Assembly: GCA_020284085.1 (NCBI GenBank) | Contig: JACEVL010000468.1 | Span: 1,297,501-1,361,500, forward strand | DNA: 64,000 nucleotides | From: Aporrectodea caliginosa | Lineage: Eukaryota; Annelida; Clitellata; Crassiclitellata; Lumbricidae | Reading direction: 5' to 3' | Shown: positions 50,401-64,000 of the stretch, piece by piece | Position numbering within the stretch: position 1 is the first letter of the stretch | Layout: the number at the start of each line of letters is the position of its first letter | The notes under the pieces: generated by a model | What the model saw: only the letters and a program-made list of their open reading frames with translations | The model's database searches: none | What the model was told of the DNA's origin: nothing | Position numbers and translations under genes: made by a program

Positions 50401-53400
50401 GGATTGAAGACTTGAGTGACAAGCTCTAACGCGGAAAGTAAATCGGTAAACACACCACCCTTGAAAGCGACTTGGTCAATGGCTGTCATTAGCGGACTCA
50501 TAGCTGTGTATCTACAGAAAACACAACCATGTATGAGATATTGAGATAAAAAAAGACAGTTGGATCGTATAATACATTAACTGAGACGAAATCACTGAAC
50601 ATCACGCATTCATATATACGTAAATATAAGGAAAGCCAATTATACGAAATAATTATGTTGAAATTAAATTTTGCCGTTGTGCACAGACTTAATCTTGGTT
50701 GCTTGACCTGTTGTGCCCGACTTTTGCTCGTTTCCCCTCTAGTCGTTTTATCTCCTCATGTGGATTAGAGTTGTTTCGCCTGAGAGCCCTTTATTTGTGT
50801 GTGTGTTTCTCTTCTTCAGGATTTCACGTTGGCTTTCGCCGCATGTGGCCGACGTCATTTTCTATTGAGTAAATTTTCGCTATTATGAAAGCTAGCTTAT
50901 GACTTTAAACCATATTTTATCCTTAAGCTTCTTTTCTACTACCATATCTCTAGTTACCTGCAACAATATGTGATTAGAAAATTACACACATACCCACGTA
51001 CTTAAATATGTATAGGCCTATTTATAAAATTACATGTTGTCTATAAGAATATACAAGCTAATTCATATCTTATACATGTAAATACATGCATGCAAAGACA
51101 TAAACACACACAAATATTCATGCTTACACGATACGTTTATGGAAAGATACACAAATACATACATGAGTTCAGCGGTGGTATTGCCAATTTTGTCACCATT
51201 TTTTCGGTCGATGAGAGAGATTAAACACATAAACTGTCATGTACCGCTTACTGATTCAAGTCCCATTTCACTTCAGTCTTGTTGAAGAACGTCGCCAAAG
51301 CCACCCGATCCAATTTCGGCCCAATTTCGAGGGTAGTAGTTACAGATATGCTGAACTGAAGAGCGGATTTCCAGTTTTCACACGGTTTATTGCCACCACA
51401 AACAGTTGAAGATCCGTCGATATAGAAACAAAGATCCATCTTTTGTCTACAAGCTGTTAAAAATGAAATCAGTGAATCAAACAGATAAACCTTGCACCGC
51501 GTATGCGTTAAAGATTAGCTTGATTCTAGCAAAAACCTGTTAGCAGTCCCTTAATCTTGCCCTGGGACAACCATGGGCACGAAGTGTTTTCGACTTCATT
51601 TTCTTAGACTCGGCATGTGAGGACGGGGGCCAGACCTATCCCTCAAAGTGTTAGCTTCCCATCAACATTTTGCGATCAGTGTACTCATTATGGCTGAGTT
51701 GTCCATGGGCCATATGTAGCAGAAACCTCGAAACAGATTTCTGCCGTTGCAAAATACTGCATAATATGTAATGCATATAATATATACAAAAATACTATAT
51801 AATATGCAATACAATACAATACAATTGCATTTGATATAGCCATTCTTCCAAAGGTGCTCCAAAGCTCCGAAGTGTTTCAGGAAGTTATTCGTATGAGTGA
51901 GAGTTATCATTCTAGAGTGTCACCTGTTACAGAATTTCTACACAGATCCGTCTTCTCCGCATTAAAATCTCCATTGTATCAACCGTAATACGCCTTAACT
52001 GTTCTTCTGCTTTCGTAATTCCGTAGTGATATGGCAGCCGAACTTTTACACGATTGAACTGGTGCCTTGCGCTTAACCTCTAAGTCGCGCTTTATACATG
52101 CAGATTTCAGATAATGATCACCATCACATCCAGCATCTCGTCAGTGAATAAATGTTGGACCAAAAAGGAATTTCCAAGATGAATGCATTTAATCGGATTC
52201 CTCGACCCTCTGCTGCGGTATAGATGGCTATTATGCTTGAGTGAACACCATAGGCCGTGCGTCAGATTTCAGTTTCAACGAGAAGATGAACTCAGCTATA
52301 AATGATTACCACACTGTACACTAGGGTGCTCCAGAAAAATAAAAGTTGAAAATTCATTGCTCCCCGGGCATTTTCCCATGCGTTTCATACAGATGAGTCG
52401 AAAAATCCAAATTTTAGGCTTTTACATTAAGGCTAAGGCTAAGCCTTTCCCCCAGGTCGATGAAGTTTTAACAATATTCGCAATTTTTCGGTTGAAAACA
52501 CAAATTACCGGTATTTAAGTATATATGTAAAAACTAATATGTTTCATATTTATTGGCCAGCATATGAAAGGTTGCAAGTGCAAATACAAGTACTGAGGTC
52601 TTAAGTACCTGTAGTCCTGTTCAAATACTTAAGTAACAAGTACGAGTACAAATACTAAGGTCTCGACTACAAGTAAGAGTACGAGTTCACATGGCTACTG
52701 CAAGAGCAAGGATTTACTTCCTTGACAAAGCATTGGTGTATTGCCACATGCACTCATTTATAATTTCTTTTAAATATAATGGATGTGAGCATCTTGTCAC
52801 TCAGATTCGGTCGAAGCTGTTTTAATATAAAACTAAACACACTTTCAACCGGAGCGCTAGATGCATGCAGGCACACTCACAACTCTAAACGCTGATTTGT
52901 CAAGAACAGTTTTGCTGCATTCCAAATGTCCAAACAATCAATTTCATCAAAGTCATTCTGGCCTCTGACATTCAACCAGGTTGTCACTTGTGATGTTAAG
53001 GTGCTCGGTTTCTCAGAAGATCGTGTACTGTAGTGATCAATTAGCTTAGACTTTTTGATGCATGAGGTCTGCAGTTTCGGTTGCTGCAACCGTATCTGTG
53101 ATTATTGTGCCAAAATGAGACGTTTGTGTTGCACCTGCTCCACCACTGCCAAAGAAACTTGATGTGGTCCCCAACAAAGCATATGTCTCATTCACATAAG
53201 ACATAATCATATCTGCACACATTAAATAGGAACATACTAGTTGTAGGCAGTCTTTGACTATTGGAGCAACACAAAGAAAATGCCTTAATTAGCGTTGTAC
53301 GTAAAAGAGAAAAGTGATTCGCAAATGACTACCTAAGTGGCCTAACTAAGCGCGTTTTGATACGGATGACAATGTTTCCTTAACAGAGCTATATGCACCA

Positions 53401-56400
53401 CCTCGCACACGCAGCGGAAGACTTTTTCGAGAGGAATACAGAACACAGAGGAACAGAGAAAACTCACAATGTTCAGAAGTGAGCCCCATTCGCACATGAA
53501 TTCCATGTATAAGCCATAGGTTTAGTGGTTTATTGCTAGAAGTCCTATAATACAATTCATAAAATGCATTATTTCGGCGAATAAGCTGGTTTCCCTATCG
53601 GGGCTTTCGTATGGTGCTGAGAAAGTTCGACGACTTACATTTACATTACTCGATAGAGTTCAAATGATTTGTTAGTCACTGCTCACCTCTCCGTGTGGAG
53701 TCTTTGCAAGTGTTTAACAAAGTTTGATGTTGTGCCAGTTGTTTTCTTCAATGATAGTTTTCTCACTACAAAACTTGCTCTTATCAGAAGTAGCATTTCC
53801 CTTGAGAGTGAAATTATCATAACCAAACTTAACCGCTCTAGGAATATTAGTACTTTTATTGTTAGCATTATCACCGTACGTTGCCGCTATTTTAGCAAGA
53901 CAACCGGAAGAAATTCTGATCAAGATGCGATCCATACAGAACGGCCAAAATATCCAATATCCAATATCCAGAACGTAAGAATTAATTACTTAAAGGAAAG
54001 ACAAAGCTTACTGGTAAAGTATCCGAGTGCCTGTAGAAATGTCATTTGTGTCCAAGTACTTAGGTCTCAAGTACGAGTACAAGTACTTAGGTCTCCAGTA
54101 CAAGTTCAAGTACTTAAAGACTGTACTCAAGTTGCACTTGAGTACAAGTACAAGTACCAATACTACACCTCTGCATACAATAGTTCACAAAAGAAGTTAA
54201 TCATCATGAAAATAATTACGTTTTTCCTCCATGATATTGCCGATTTTTAAAGAAAATTCGCATATTTTCACATATTGTAACATTTTTGTGCCGGGGGCAA
54301 GGCTTAACCTTTTTCAATTGGTCTGAAAATTGGTACAGTTGAACAAAGTGATAAATGGAATGGGAAAATCGCCGGGAGCAGTACTTTTTGGAACTTTTGG
54401 GAAATACATTATAGTTTGGAGCACCCTACTGTACACTGTACAATGAAATCAGTGAATATATAGCAGTTAAACTTTGCTCTGTGCATTAAAGTTAGTGTGG
54501 CTCTGCCAAATTCTGCCAATGTACTTATAGGGTTTCAGTCGCTTATCCTTCACACCCAACGGCTCAAATTATCAGTGAGTAGTTATATTGCCAAAGCGGA
54601 ACATTCAAGATTGAGATTTGTTTGCGATTCGTTGGATTGCTCAATAATCTGCTCTATTATGCATGCCTGGCACGCGTCTGGAATCATAAGTCGGGAATCA
54701 AGTTTCCGTTAAGACGTGAATGATGAAGGTGAGCTCAGCTATAAATTAATACTACAGTGACTGTGACTGTCGGCGTGATGATCAGGCGGCGAAGGATAAA
54801 ATGAGTCGCCGGCCACAATACAACCCGATTGTCAATTAAAGTCTCAATCACTTCATGTCACAGTCTGTCTTTTGAGGATTTGAGCATCTTTGTAATTTCG
54901 TCGTCATCTTTTCTTCTTCTGCTCATTATTTCTATCTCATTGTTCTCTTCTTCTTGTTCTCGTGTTCTCTTTTGCTTTTTCGTTCTTTTGTTTTTCTTTC
55001 CTTCTTCTTCTCTTCTCTTCTTCCTTATTCTTCTTTTTATTCTTTTCGTCTTCGTTTGTTATTCCTCTTCTCTTCTTCTTTGTCTCTTCTCATTTTCTTC
55101 TTCTTCTTGTTCTTTTTTCTTCTTCTCCTCATCTTCTTCATCATGGTCAAATTCAGGCAAGACGTCGATGCCATTAGTATTTATAAGTGTAACTTTATTA
55201 TTGATCCTCTTGGAATTAATAGAGCGCTATTCATTTCTTTTAACGTGTAACTTTATTTATCAGCACGAAAGGCCGAATTGCATGAAATAGTGGAATAACC
55301 AATTTCGGCAGGACTGTCAGCAAAATTAGACAGAAAGAGAGATGCGTAGGACAGAATGTCATGAAAAGAAATGGGAAGAGGGAAACATGAAGGATGGATA
55401 GTTGGTCAACAACAGGAAACGTGGTTTGTTGCGGGGATGGCTGAATGACATTTCGATGTGAAAGATTGGCTGCGTATAAAAGTATAGTTTTACAGCGAAG
55501 GAAGTTGGAAAGAGAAGAAAGTGCTAAACTGCCGTGCATGTGGGTAACACACGGAGAGTCACAGATTAATTTAAGACGTAGATCTCATAAATTACTCAGA
55601 GTAGTCTATGACCGAAGCTAATCACGGAGGATGGTTTGATGAGTGAGCTGATTGGAATAGTATAGAGGATGAAGAGGGTTCAGTCCTGTCTCTCTTCCCG
55701 GTCTTTCTCCGTTAAGGCATCAAAAACCTCATCCCAATCATGCTCTCTCACCTGCGGCGTTCCGCAAGGTTCTGTTCTCGGCCCTCTTGTTCAATGTTCA
55801 TCCTCTAAAAACTGAATCAGATAGACAGTTTCTGGAGTAATATGTTGTGGTCAATGGTGTTGAAGGCTGTAGAAATATCAAGGAGCATAAACAGTAGACT
55901 TGTTGATGAGATATGGCAGGAACAAGTTAATTGTAGAGGAAAGTGAGCAGCGTTTCGTTTGAGTACCGTTTGGTAAAACCAGACTGATGTGGGTTAAGGA
56001 GTGAGTTGAGTTGGAAGGCAGGTAGTCATTCATCCGATACATTACTATGCGTCCGGTTACTTTAGAGATAAATGCAAGGTTGGAGACAGGTCGGTAGTTA
56101 GAAAGGGTTTCTGAGATGGTGCAGGAAGCGGAAGAGGAGCAGGAGGAGAATGGACAGTAGCAGCAGCAGGAGCAGCAGAGGGAGGAGGAAGAGGAGAAGA
56201 AGCGGAACACCTATTAATAGGACCGATGTTTTCGTGCCATATTGCCTTGTTGCCGCGACCGACCATACGCCAAGGAAGGCATGCGTCTCCTGCAGGTTAA
56301 GTCGCTGAACTTACCTCTCACCGTTAATATAATTATTGTGATAAAATATTCGTCATCAAATCATTCTGTGGACGACAGACGGGCATAACAATGAACACAA

Positions 56401-56618
56401 TCATCTTTTGGCTCCTTCTCGTCATACTTTTTTAAAGTTTCTTCTAACTTTGTCTTCTTCCCTTTATCCATTTTTCTCAACCTGATCTTCCGAATTTTGT
56501 ATATAAAATTTTCATCTTCTTCTCTATCGTTATTATCAAATGATTACAAAAGCATACCTTCGCCTGTCTCGATATGCCCAGCTGCCAAGAGAGCAGTCAG
56601 CAGGAGAATGGCTGGCAT
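47481..56618 (-). CDS. Secreted single-VWA-domain protein, copy C (5 exons, spliced)
   Basis: Minus-strand exons 56618-56558, 51453-51252, 50511-50193, 48998-48905 and 47488-47481, phases as in A and B, give 227 residues ending TAA. Signal peptide MPAILLLTALLAAG. VWA motifs D33-G-S-S-T37 and I-T-D145-S; Phe replaces the MIDAS Thr (G-G-V-F-T-D). Cysteines C22, C39, C45, C173, C180 and C222 are shared with A and B; an extra C29 is unique and may be unpaired. N78-K-T is conserved. Intron 1 is ~5.1 kb because a hAT (52322-54428) and LINE pieces entered it. A SINE and a hAT MITE sit in introns 4 and 3. All exon borders are intact, so the copy looks functional. Confidence 0.8.
48385..48592 (-). mobile_element. 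tRNA-derived SINE (minus strand), intron 4 of VWA C
   Basis: A box TGGTGTAGGGG (48579-48569) and B box GGTTCGAATCC (48535-48525) on the minus strand, 34 nt apart. The tail contains GAGTAGAAATCTTGAAGGGG and GCGCTATA, a phrase also found (as CTTCAAGAAGCCTACTCAGAGG) at 36438-36465. Confidence 0.75.
49202..49567. mobile_element. Nonautonomous hAT (CAGGGGTGGCCAACC end), 366 bp
   Basis: The left end CAGGGGTGGCCAACC...GGCCTGCGGGCC is a classic hAT terminus. The right end retains GGCCCGCGGGCCGCGGATCTCTG, an eroded inverted copy. The flanking 8-mers match only about half, so the duplication is old or altered. Units A and B are empty at this site (10611, 26868). Confidence 0.7.
52322..54428 (-). mobile_element. 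hAT element, 2107 bp, with transposase remnants and perfect TSD
   Basis: Ends TAGGGTGCTCCAGAAAAA and, inverted, TAGGGTGCTCCAAACTA, flanked by CTGTACAC at 52314-52321 and 54429-54436. Minus-strand remnants are a BED-finger-like part (53874-53683, ending TSNFVKHLQRLHTER) and the C-terminal dimerisation domain (about 53089-52790, including ASSAPVESVFSF and LSDKMLTSIIF), broken by at least one TGA. Inserted in intron 1 of VWA copy C. Confidence 0.88.
54895..55140. repeat. TTC/TCTTCT-rich polypyrimidine tract
   Basis: A 245-bp pyrimidine-rich low-complexity run, expanded relative to the related T/C-rich stretches near exon 1 in units A (13855-13990) and B (32550-32690). S/F/L-only frames are artefacts. 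Confidence 0.85.
55640..56270. mobile_element. L2/CR1-like LINE fragments, head-to-head inversion
   Basis: Plus strand near 55740-55790 encodes GVPQGSVLGPL, a reverse transcriptase signature. Minus strand from ~56150 down to ~55805 encodes LSNYRPVSNLAFISKV and LLDISTAFNTIDHNILL (RT motif A with its Asp replaced by Asn). The inversion point is near 55800. Flanking unit sequence (GACCGAAGCTAATCA... / GTTAAGTCGCTGAAC) is continuous in unit A (13590-13750). Confidence 0.7.
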
Positions 56619-56722
56619 TGCTCGGCTGTCAAGTAAACCAGGAACCAGAAGCGATCACTCGGCGATAGTAGATCGGGTCAGCAGTTGATGAACACCTCTG
56701 AAGACTCGACCAGAGCTTCCAA

Positions 56723-56756
56723 ATGTATAGCATACCTTTGAGTTGGTTTAACCAAT
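56723..56756 (-). promoter_or_regulatory. TATA-like and CCAAT boxes of VWA gene C
   Basis: Minus-strand CTATACAT (56730-56723) replaces the CTATAAAT of A and B. The inverted CCAAT box (56756-56752) is unchanged in sequence and distance. Transcription could be weaker; this is inference. Confidence 0.5.
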
Positions 56757-56859
56757 AGGAAAGCACTCGAAATGAGCATAACAGCCGGTATTTCTGTCTG
56801 TATGTTTCTGTATGCCTGTGGTTTATGTGTGTATAACATTGTCAGTGTCTGGTTGCGTA

Positions 56860-57760
56860 AGCGACGATATCTCACTTGGTACACTCAATGTGAGCTGACA
56901 AACATTTACACAGCACAACACCCCCCCGCCCCACTCATCAATTACATTCCCTCGTCCTCTGTTGATCGTCACCTCTATGCCAATGATACAAAACTGTTCA
57001 TGTCTTTCTACCCTCACTCCCCCTTACAGATGCACTCGAATAGACAGGCTGAACAACATCATAATTATGCTCTCTGTCAGTGACCTATACACTGTAATTC
57101 AAAGTTCTCATTTCAGTGCTTAAGTCTCAACTGGGCATTTTCGTGATCTAATTCTTCGCCCCTCTTTGCCACTTCGCTGCGTCCTCTTCGATCGTTTGAC
57201 CGGCTTTACCTCTTTGTTCCCCGTGTCAAGATCGCCATTGCTCAATCCAGATACTTCGCCTGCATAGAGTCCTCTCTTTAGAATGGGTCTAGCCCTTGTC
57301 TCCGCTCTACCATCCTCTCTGGTAGCGTTTCTGTTTCTTTCTCCCACCTAAATCTTGTCTCTTTTCGTGATCTCTCGCACTGGGAACGATTGTCAAAGGT
57401 TCGTGCTGTGAGATTCGCTTTACAAATGGTCAAATACAATAGAAATAGGCTACTTGCAACACCGCCTTCACAATAGCCGCCTCAATTGTTCATTCCAAAC
57501 TCGACTACTGTAACTCTACTATCTGGAGATCTTCTCAAATAAAACGCCTGCAAACAGTCCAACACGCTCTTGACTGCGCAATCACTAAAACTCCCAAAAC
57601 ATTACCACATAATCCTGGCTCTCAAATCACTTCATTGCCTGAAAGTCCTCAAACGCGTCCATAAAATGAGAAGGCAGCTCTTTGATGGGTGTTCTAATTC
57701 CGTATGGCGATCAGTAGAAACTACACAGTTAGTTATTAAGAAACGTGTCCATACATAATT
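56860..57760 (+). mobile_element. Decayed L2/CR1-like LINE, unit C
   Basis: LYANDTKLFMSFYPHSP at ~56967-57020 is a mutated Y-x-DD box (YAND). Further on, SKLDYCNSTIWRSSQIKRLQ at ~57490-57550 followed by VQHAL matches the C-terminal LDYCNSL...QI-RLQ-VQN-AR block of L2/CR1 elements. Stops and shifts throughout. Confidence 0.7.
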
Positions 57761-58690
57761 CAACATAATTCATGTCGATAACCATAAATTTTAATGAAAT
57801 TTCAGAATAATGGCACTTGATGGTCAAGGAGGTCAATTTTAATATAAACAACATAGCCTAAAGTTCAAATTTCTCAATGCTCAGAAATAACTCTTCTACC
57901 TTACCTTAAAATTTCTTTGACAAAATCTTATAGGCTATCTGACGAAGTTAAAGTAAAATATGTAGGGACACGTTTTTGTGTGACTCACACTGTACAAACG
58001 GTTCAAATTTTCTAACAAGAGCCGTAACAAAAGAGTCAAGTATCAGCAGATACCGATGTTGTACTCATTGAGCAACGAATTCAGTTTTAAATCTGTTTGA
58101 TAATCCACAAAACATTGCACCAAACTCAGCCTACATATATCCGCTCCTTTTTCACCACTGTCGCCAGTATCGGACTTTGCTGCGCCTCTCACAAAGCTGC
58201 GTTGGGTTCCTGGAAATTCTCAGTGGCAGATCCGAAGCTTTGAAATTCACTGCCCAGTTGCATTCAGTTGGTTCTCAGATGTCATATAGAATAACTCAAC
58301 TTAAGACACCGATCTGTTTCAGCTTCCCATACTTCTGATTTTTCTGACCTATCTGCTCTCTAAAGAACCCGTACTCTGACTACTGCTCCACCTGAAGCGA
58401 TCATTTGATCGTAATTTCTTTGTGTGTGTCGCATTTTAATAGTGCACATAGGCCTACACTGTAGGACAGTCATATAGGCTTAACGGACCAGAGGGCATTT
58501 GTATGCATTTGAATGTACGATCATATGTTACATGTGTCTTATACTCTTTATATCAAGACACTTACAGTAGCAACCATAAGGTAGGCCTACCTGACAAAAG
58601 CTATGCACACATGGCTTTCTAACTGATCTTCTGATCTTGGGAAATGCGTTTTAAGACAGTTTGAAAATGTTTGCTTACAGAATCAAAGAC
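57761..58690. other. No recognisable feature
   Basis: AT-rich, no convincing gene or repeat. Confidence 0.4.
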
Positions 58691-59750
58691 AATACAACAC
58701 TGTTCCAGGAGGATGGTCCAATGCAAGAAAAGGCATGACGAAGGGTCACGTAAGTAGGCTACCACGCTTGAATATAAGTAAGTAAATAAGTATAGCCTTT
58801 ATTACTCCATTAACAAACGCACGATAGGACATCGAAGTCGAATGTAAAATAACATGTAGGAGTAGGCTAATAATAATGTGTAGTAATAATAATGAATAGT
58901 AAAGTTATCGCGCATGCTAATAAGCGTAAAGCATCCTGGTAATGAATCCCTTTCCAGTGAGGAGGTCAGAACGTGGAATTTCGCGATTGTGAGGACGTGG
59001 CCGTTATAAAGAGTATTGTGATTCATGAACTGCACAAACATATTGGATGACGTAGGTCTACAGTCTACTGTTCCAGGCCAGATATCGATGTAAATGGACA
59101 CGACGTCGTGCATGTTGATCACTCGGCATGGTTTATTTTTAGAAAACTTTTATTTTCAAACAACGGAATTAAATTGTTTTAAGTTTAAAATCGAATTGTC
59201 GTTAGGCCTATTAACTCGCCAAATGCAATTACTTCGCAAATCTTTATTGCGCTACAAACCATTTCCGAGCAATAAAGAATTGATCGTTGAGTAGGCGAGA
59301 GGTGGCGTCGTATACTAGAGACCCTCACCCCTCTAAGTACTAAACCAACGCTACTGAATGGCCACGGCTGTGAACGGAGCTACGTAAATTACTAATTACA
59401 TTACACTACATTACATACCTATAGGAAAAGTCTTAAAACAGCTACTTCGATCACTTCGAAAGTCTTTATTGCGCTAGAAACCATTTCGTTGCAATAAAGA
59501 ATACATGGTTGAGTAGGCGCGAGGTGGTGTGGTATACCAGAGACCCCCACCCATCGAAGTACTAAACCAACGGAATCGATTTGTCTTTGCAGCGGTTGCC
59601 AGCATAGCGTATATTTACCATAATATCTTATGTACTGATCAACTCGATATTGAACAGATCACAGCTTGGTTTTATTGCGCTATCAATGACGGTCAAATCA
59701 GCCGGCAATGTTTTGTCAGTGACTGATGCAAATTCTGCTTCTGTCTTCCT
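58691..59750. repeat. Rpt1, unit C
   Basis: Starts with an acceptor-like CTGTTCCAG|GAGGATGG as at 37829, but the exon-like part is broken by an insertion (58765-59020) that contains a minus-strand LINE-type tail (AGTAAGTAAATAAGTATAGCC). Continues with CCATTTCCGAGCAATAAAGA, GGCGCGAGGTGG and TCTTTGCAGCGGTTGCCAGC. Confidence 0.65.
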
Positions 59751-60428
59751 ACTTCTCATGAATTCAATGGTCTGGTCTCTTCATTAAAATCCTAGAATCT
59801 TCTCAGTATTTTCCTCGACTCAGCCACCGCACTTCACAACTAAAGATCAAGTCAAAGTGCTCTGACTGATTGTCATCAAAAAGGCTTCGAAACAGACGGT
59901 GGCTCAGCCCACGTGATTAAATTGACACCTGTAATCACCAACGACATTACAGTCTAGAAACCCAGCTCTCTACCGCACAACTTCTACTGGTGTATAAAAT
60001 ACAGTGGAACTTCACGAGCTACCTGTGTCGATTTCCCAGATGATTTGGACAACAGTGCTATCAGCCAATTACTATCACCTGTCATTGCGATCATGGCCGT
60101 TGTGACGCTTACCAGCTTCGTCATACCCAAGGAAACGCGGTTACACAATCTCAGTGTCCAATCCATCAAGGCAAATTCAGTTGTTTGACCTTTCATAAAG
60201 CTCATACTTATAATCTCCTCTGTGGAGTTGAAAGTCTAAGATAATCCAAACACCACCAACTGTGCAGTGGAATCGACATCAACCGTCACAGGAATATAGG
60301 AAACGTTTGCTGCCCTATGCCGCTGTGCTGGTTGAATATAAATTTACGTCTCTTGACAGATGCTAAATTCTACGCTGTATTGTCATGCCATTAAGGAAGA
60401 CAGTCTGTAGCTTATTAAGAGTATCATT
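59751..60428. other. No recognisable feature
   Basis: Low AT bias and several short open stretches on both strands (for example a 73-codon minus frame ending at 59984), but no homologue, splice structure or paralogue supports a gene. Confidence 0.35.
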
Positions 60429-62245
<1,817 letters not shown>

Positions 62246-62734
62246 AAAGGTCTGCTCAGAAGCGATGGCAAAAGACCGGATGGAGCAACGTTGATCCCGT
62301 GGTCAAGAGGAAAATATATGACTTGGGATGCAACCAGTGTTCACACGTGTGCAACCTCGTATATACATCTGACTTCTATAACGCCGGGAGCAGCAGCAGA
62401 AATGGCTGCCGCCAGGAAGATCACCAAGTACTCAGAAATTCCCAGCACCTACGACTTCATTCCAGTAGCATTGGAAACCATGGGTCCCATCAATGCCCAG
62501 GGCAGGGAGTTCCTATCAGAACTAGGTCGGCGTTTGACCATTGTTTCGGGGGAACCGCAGGAGACAGCACGCTTGTTTCAGCGTCTTTCTATTTGCACGC
62601 AGCGGTTTAATGCTGTTGCATTTCGAAGCACCTTTATGCAATTGACCGGTGAGGATGACCGCTAACTCCAGAACGAAAACGCTCTTCATATAGTTTCTAA
62701 AGCCTGAGGGATCATATATACCTCGGGCAAAAAA

Positions 62735-62823
<89 letters not shown>

Positions 62824-62825
62824 TA
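62246..62825 (+). mobile_element. R4/Dong-like LINE 3' end, fragment 3
   Basis: Starts after (AAT)n at GLLRSDGKRPDGATLIPW, open to TAA at ~62665, with the LGRRLTIVSGEPQETARLFQ block. Stem GCCTGAGG/CCTCGGGC (62702-62728), then (AAT)n. Diverged in sequence from fragments 1 and 2, so these are independent family members, not tandem duplicates. Confidence 0.8.
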
Positions 62826-62843
62826 ACAATAACAATGACTTAA

Positions 62844-62844
62844 C

Positions 62845-62915
<71 letters not shown>

Positions 62916-62916
62916 A

Positions 62917-62955
<39 letters not shown>

Positions 62956-62957
62956 TT
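62844..62957. repeat. (GAT)n microsatellite
   Basis: About 36 ATG/GAT units with one ATA interruption, between two (AAT)n tracts. Confidence 0.97.
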
Positions 62958-63061
62958 GATAATAATAATAATAAAACAATAATAATGATTCCTTTTAATT
63001 CCATGGTTTCATATGTTTCTTGAGAAAACATTAGAAAAAATTAGAAATGAAAAAATATTAG

Positions 63062-63598
<537 letters not shown>

Positions 63599-64000
63599 NN
63601 NNNNNNNNNNNNNNNNNNNNNNNNNNNNNNNNNNNNNNNNNNNNNNNNNNNNNNNNNNNNNNNNNNNNNNNNNNNNNNNNNNNNNNNNNNNNNNNNNNNN
63701 NNNNNNNNNNNNNNNNNNNNNNNNNNNNNNNNNNNNNNNNNNNNNNNNNNNNNNNNNNNNNNNNNNNNNNNNNNNNNNNNNNNNNNNNNNNNNNNNNNNN
63801 NNNNNNNNNNNNNNNNNNNNNNNNNNNNNNNNNNNNNNNNNNNNNNNNNNNNNNNNNNNNNNNNNNNNNNNNNNNNNNNNNNNNNNNNNNNNNNNNNNNN
63901 NNNNNNNNNNNNNNNNNNNNNNNNNNNNNNNNNNNNNNNNNNNNNNNNNNNNNNNNNNNNNNNNNNNNNNNNNNNNNNNNNNNNNNNNNNNNNNNNNNNN
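63599..64000. other. Assembly gap (402 N)
   Basis: All bases are N to the window end. Confidence 1.

Noticed and set aside
54829..55290. 153-codon Ser/Phe/Leu ORF
   Set aside because: Produced by the TCTTCT-rich polypyrimidine tract in intron 1 of VWA copy C.

Overview
The window is animal, almost certainly marine-invertebrate-type, genomic DNA. Genes are split by large introns, there are long (AAT)n, (CTA)n, (TATC)n and (CA)n microsatellites, and non-LTR, LTR, hAT and mariner elements are dense. I cannot name the species. The last 402 bases are an assembly gap. All gene models rest on splice sites, reading frame and agreement between paralogues; no transcript evidence was available.

The core of the window is a tandem triplication of a unit of roughly 17-20 kb: unit A about 5.3-22.3 kb, unit B about 22.6-39.4 kb, unit C about 40.0-59.8 kb. 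Each unit holds, in order: a decayed 3' end of an I/Nimb-like LINE; one minus-strand, five-exon gene for a small secreted von Willebrand factor A (VWA) domain protein (221, 231 and 227 residues); further LINE debris; and a block of a dispersed repeat that I call Rpt1. The three VWA genes share signal peptide, exon phases, six cysteines, a TATA/CCAAT-type promoter and an 8-nt terminal coding exon. The mature parts have diverged strongly.

Because the units are paralogous, each is a natural empty site for insertions in the others. This lets several elements be bounded to the base: hAT elements with 8-bp duplications at 8358-10097, 26083-26246 and 52322-54428; one hAT nested in another (35312-36335 inside 34561-37605); tRNA-derived SINEs; a mirrored-microsatellite inverted-repeat element at 23.4-24.0 kb; and a young 6.3-kb Gypsy element at 40054-46389 inside the LINE of unit C. 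The Gypsy element has LTRs with no length difference, starts its gag frame inside the 5' LTR, and has lost reverse transcriptase, RNase H and the integrase core in frame, leaving one 1391-codon gag-protease-integrase-tail ORF.

Left of unit A (1-5.3 kb) are a 3.8-kb foldback-like inverted repeat without a recognisable gene, a LINE 3' end, and a mariner relic with DD37D spacing. Between the VWA gene and Rpt1 in unit A (14.8-20.3 kb) are relics of an unfamiliar, transposon-like protein family. The right end (60.4-63.6 kb) is a chain of 3' ends of an R4/Dong-like LINE, each separated from the next by (AAT)n, as expected if the element inserts into its own microsatellite tails.

Rpt1 carries a possible small plus-strand cysteine-containing exon, open in only one copy.
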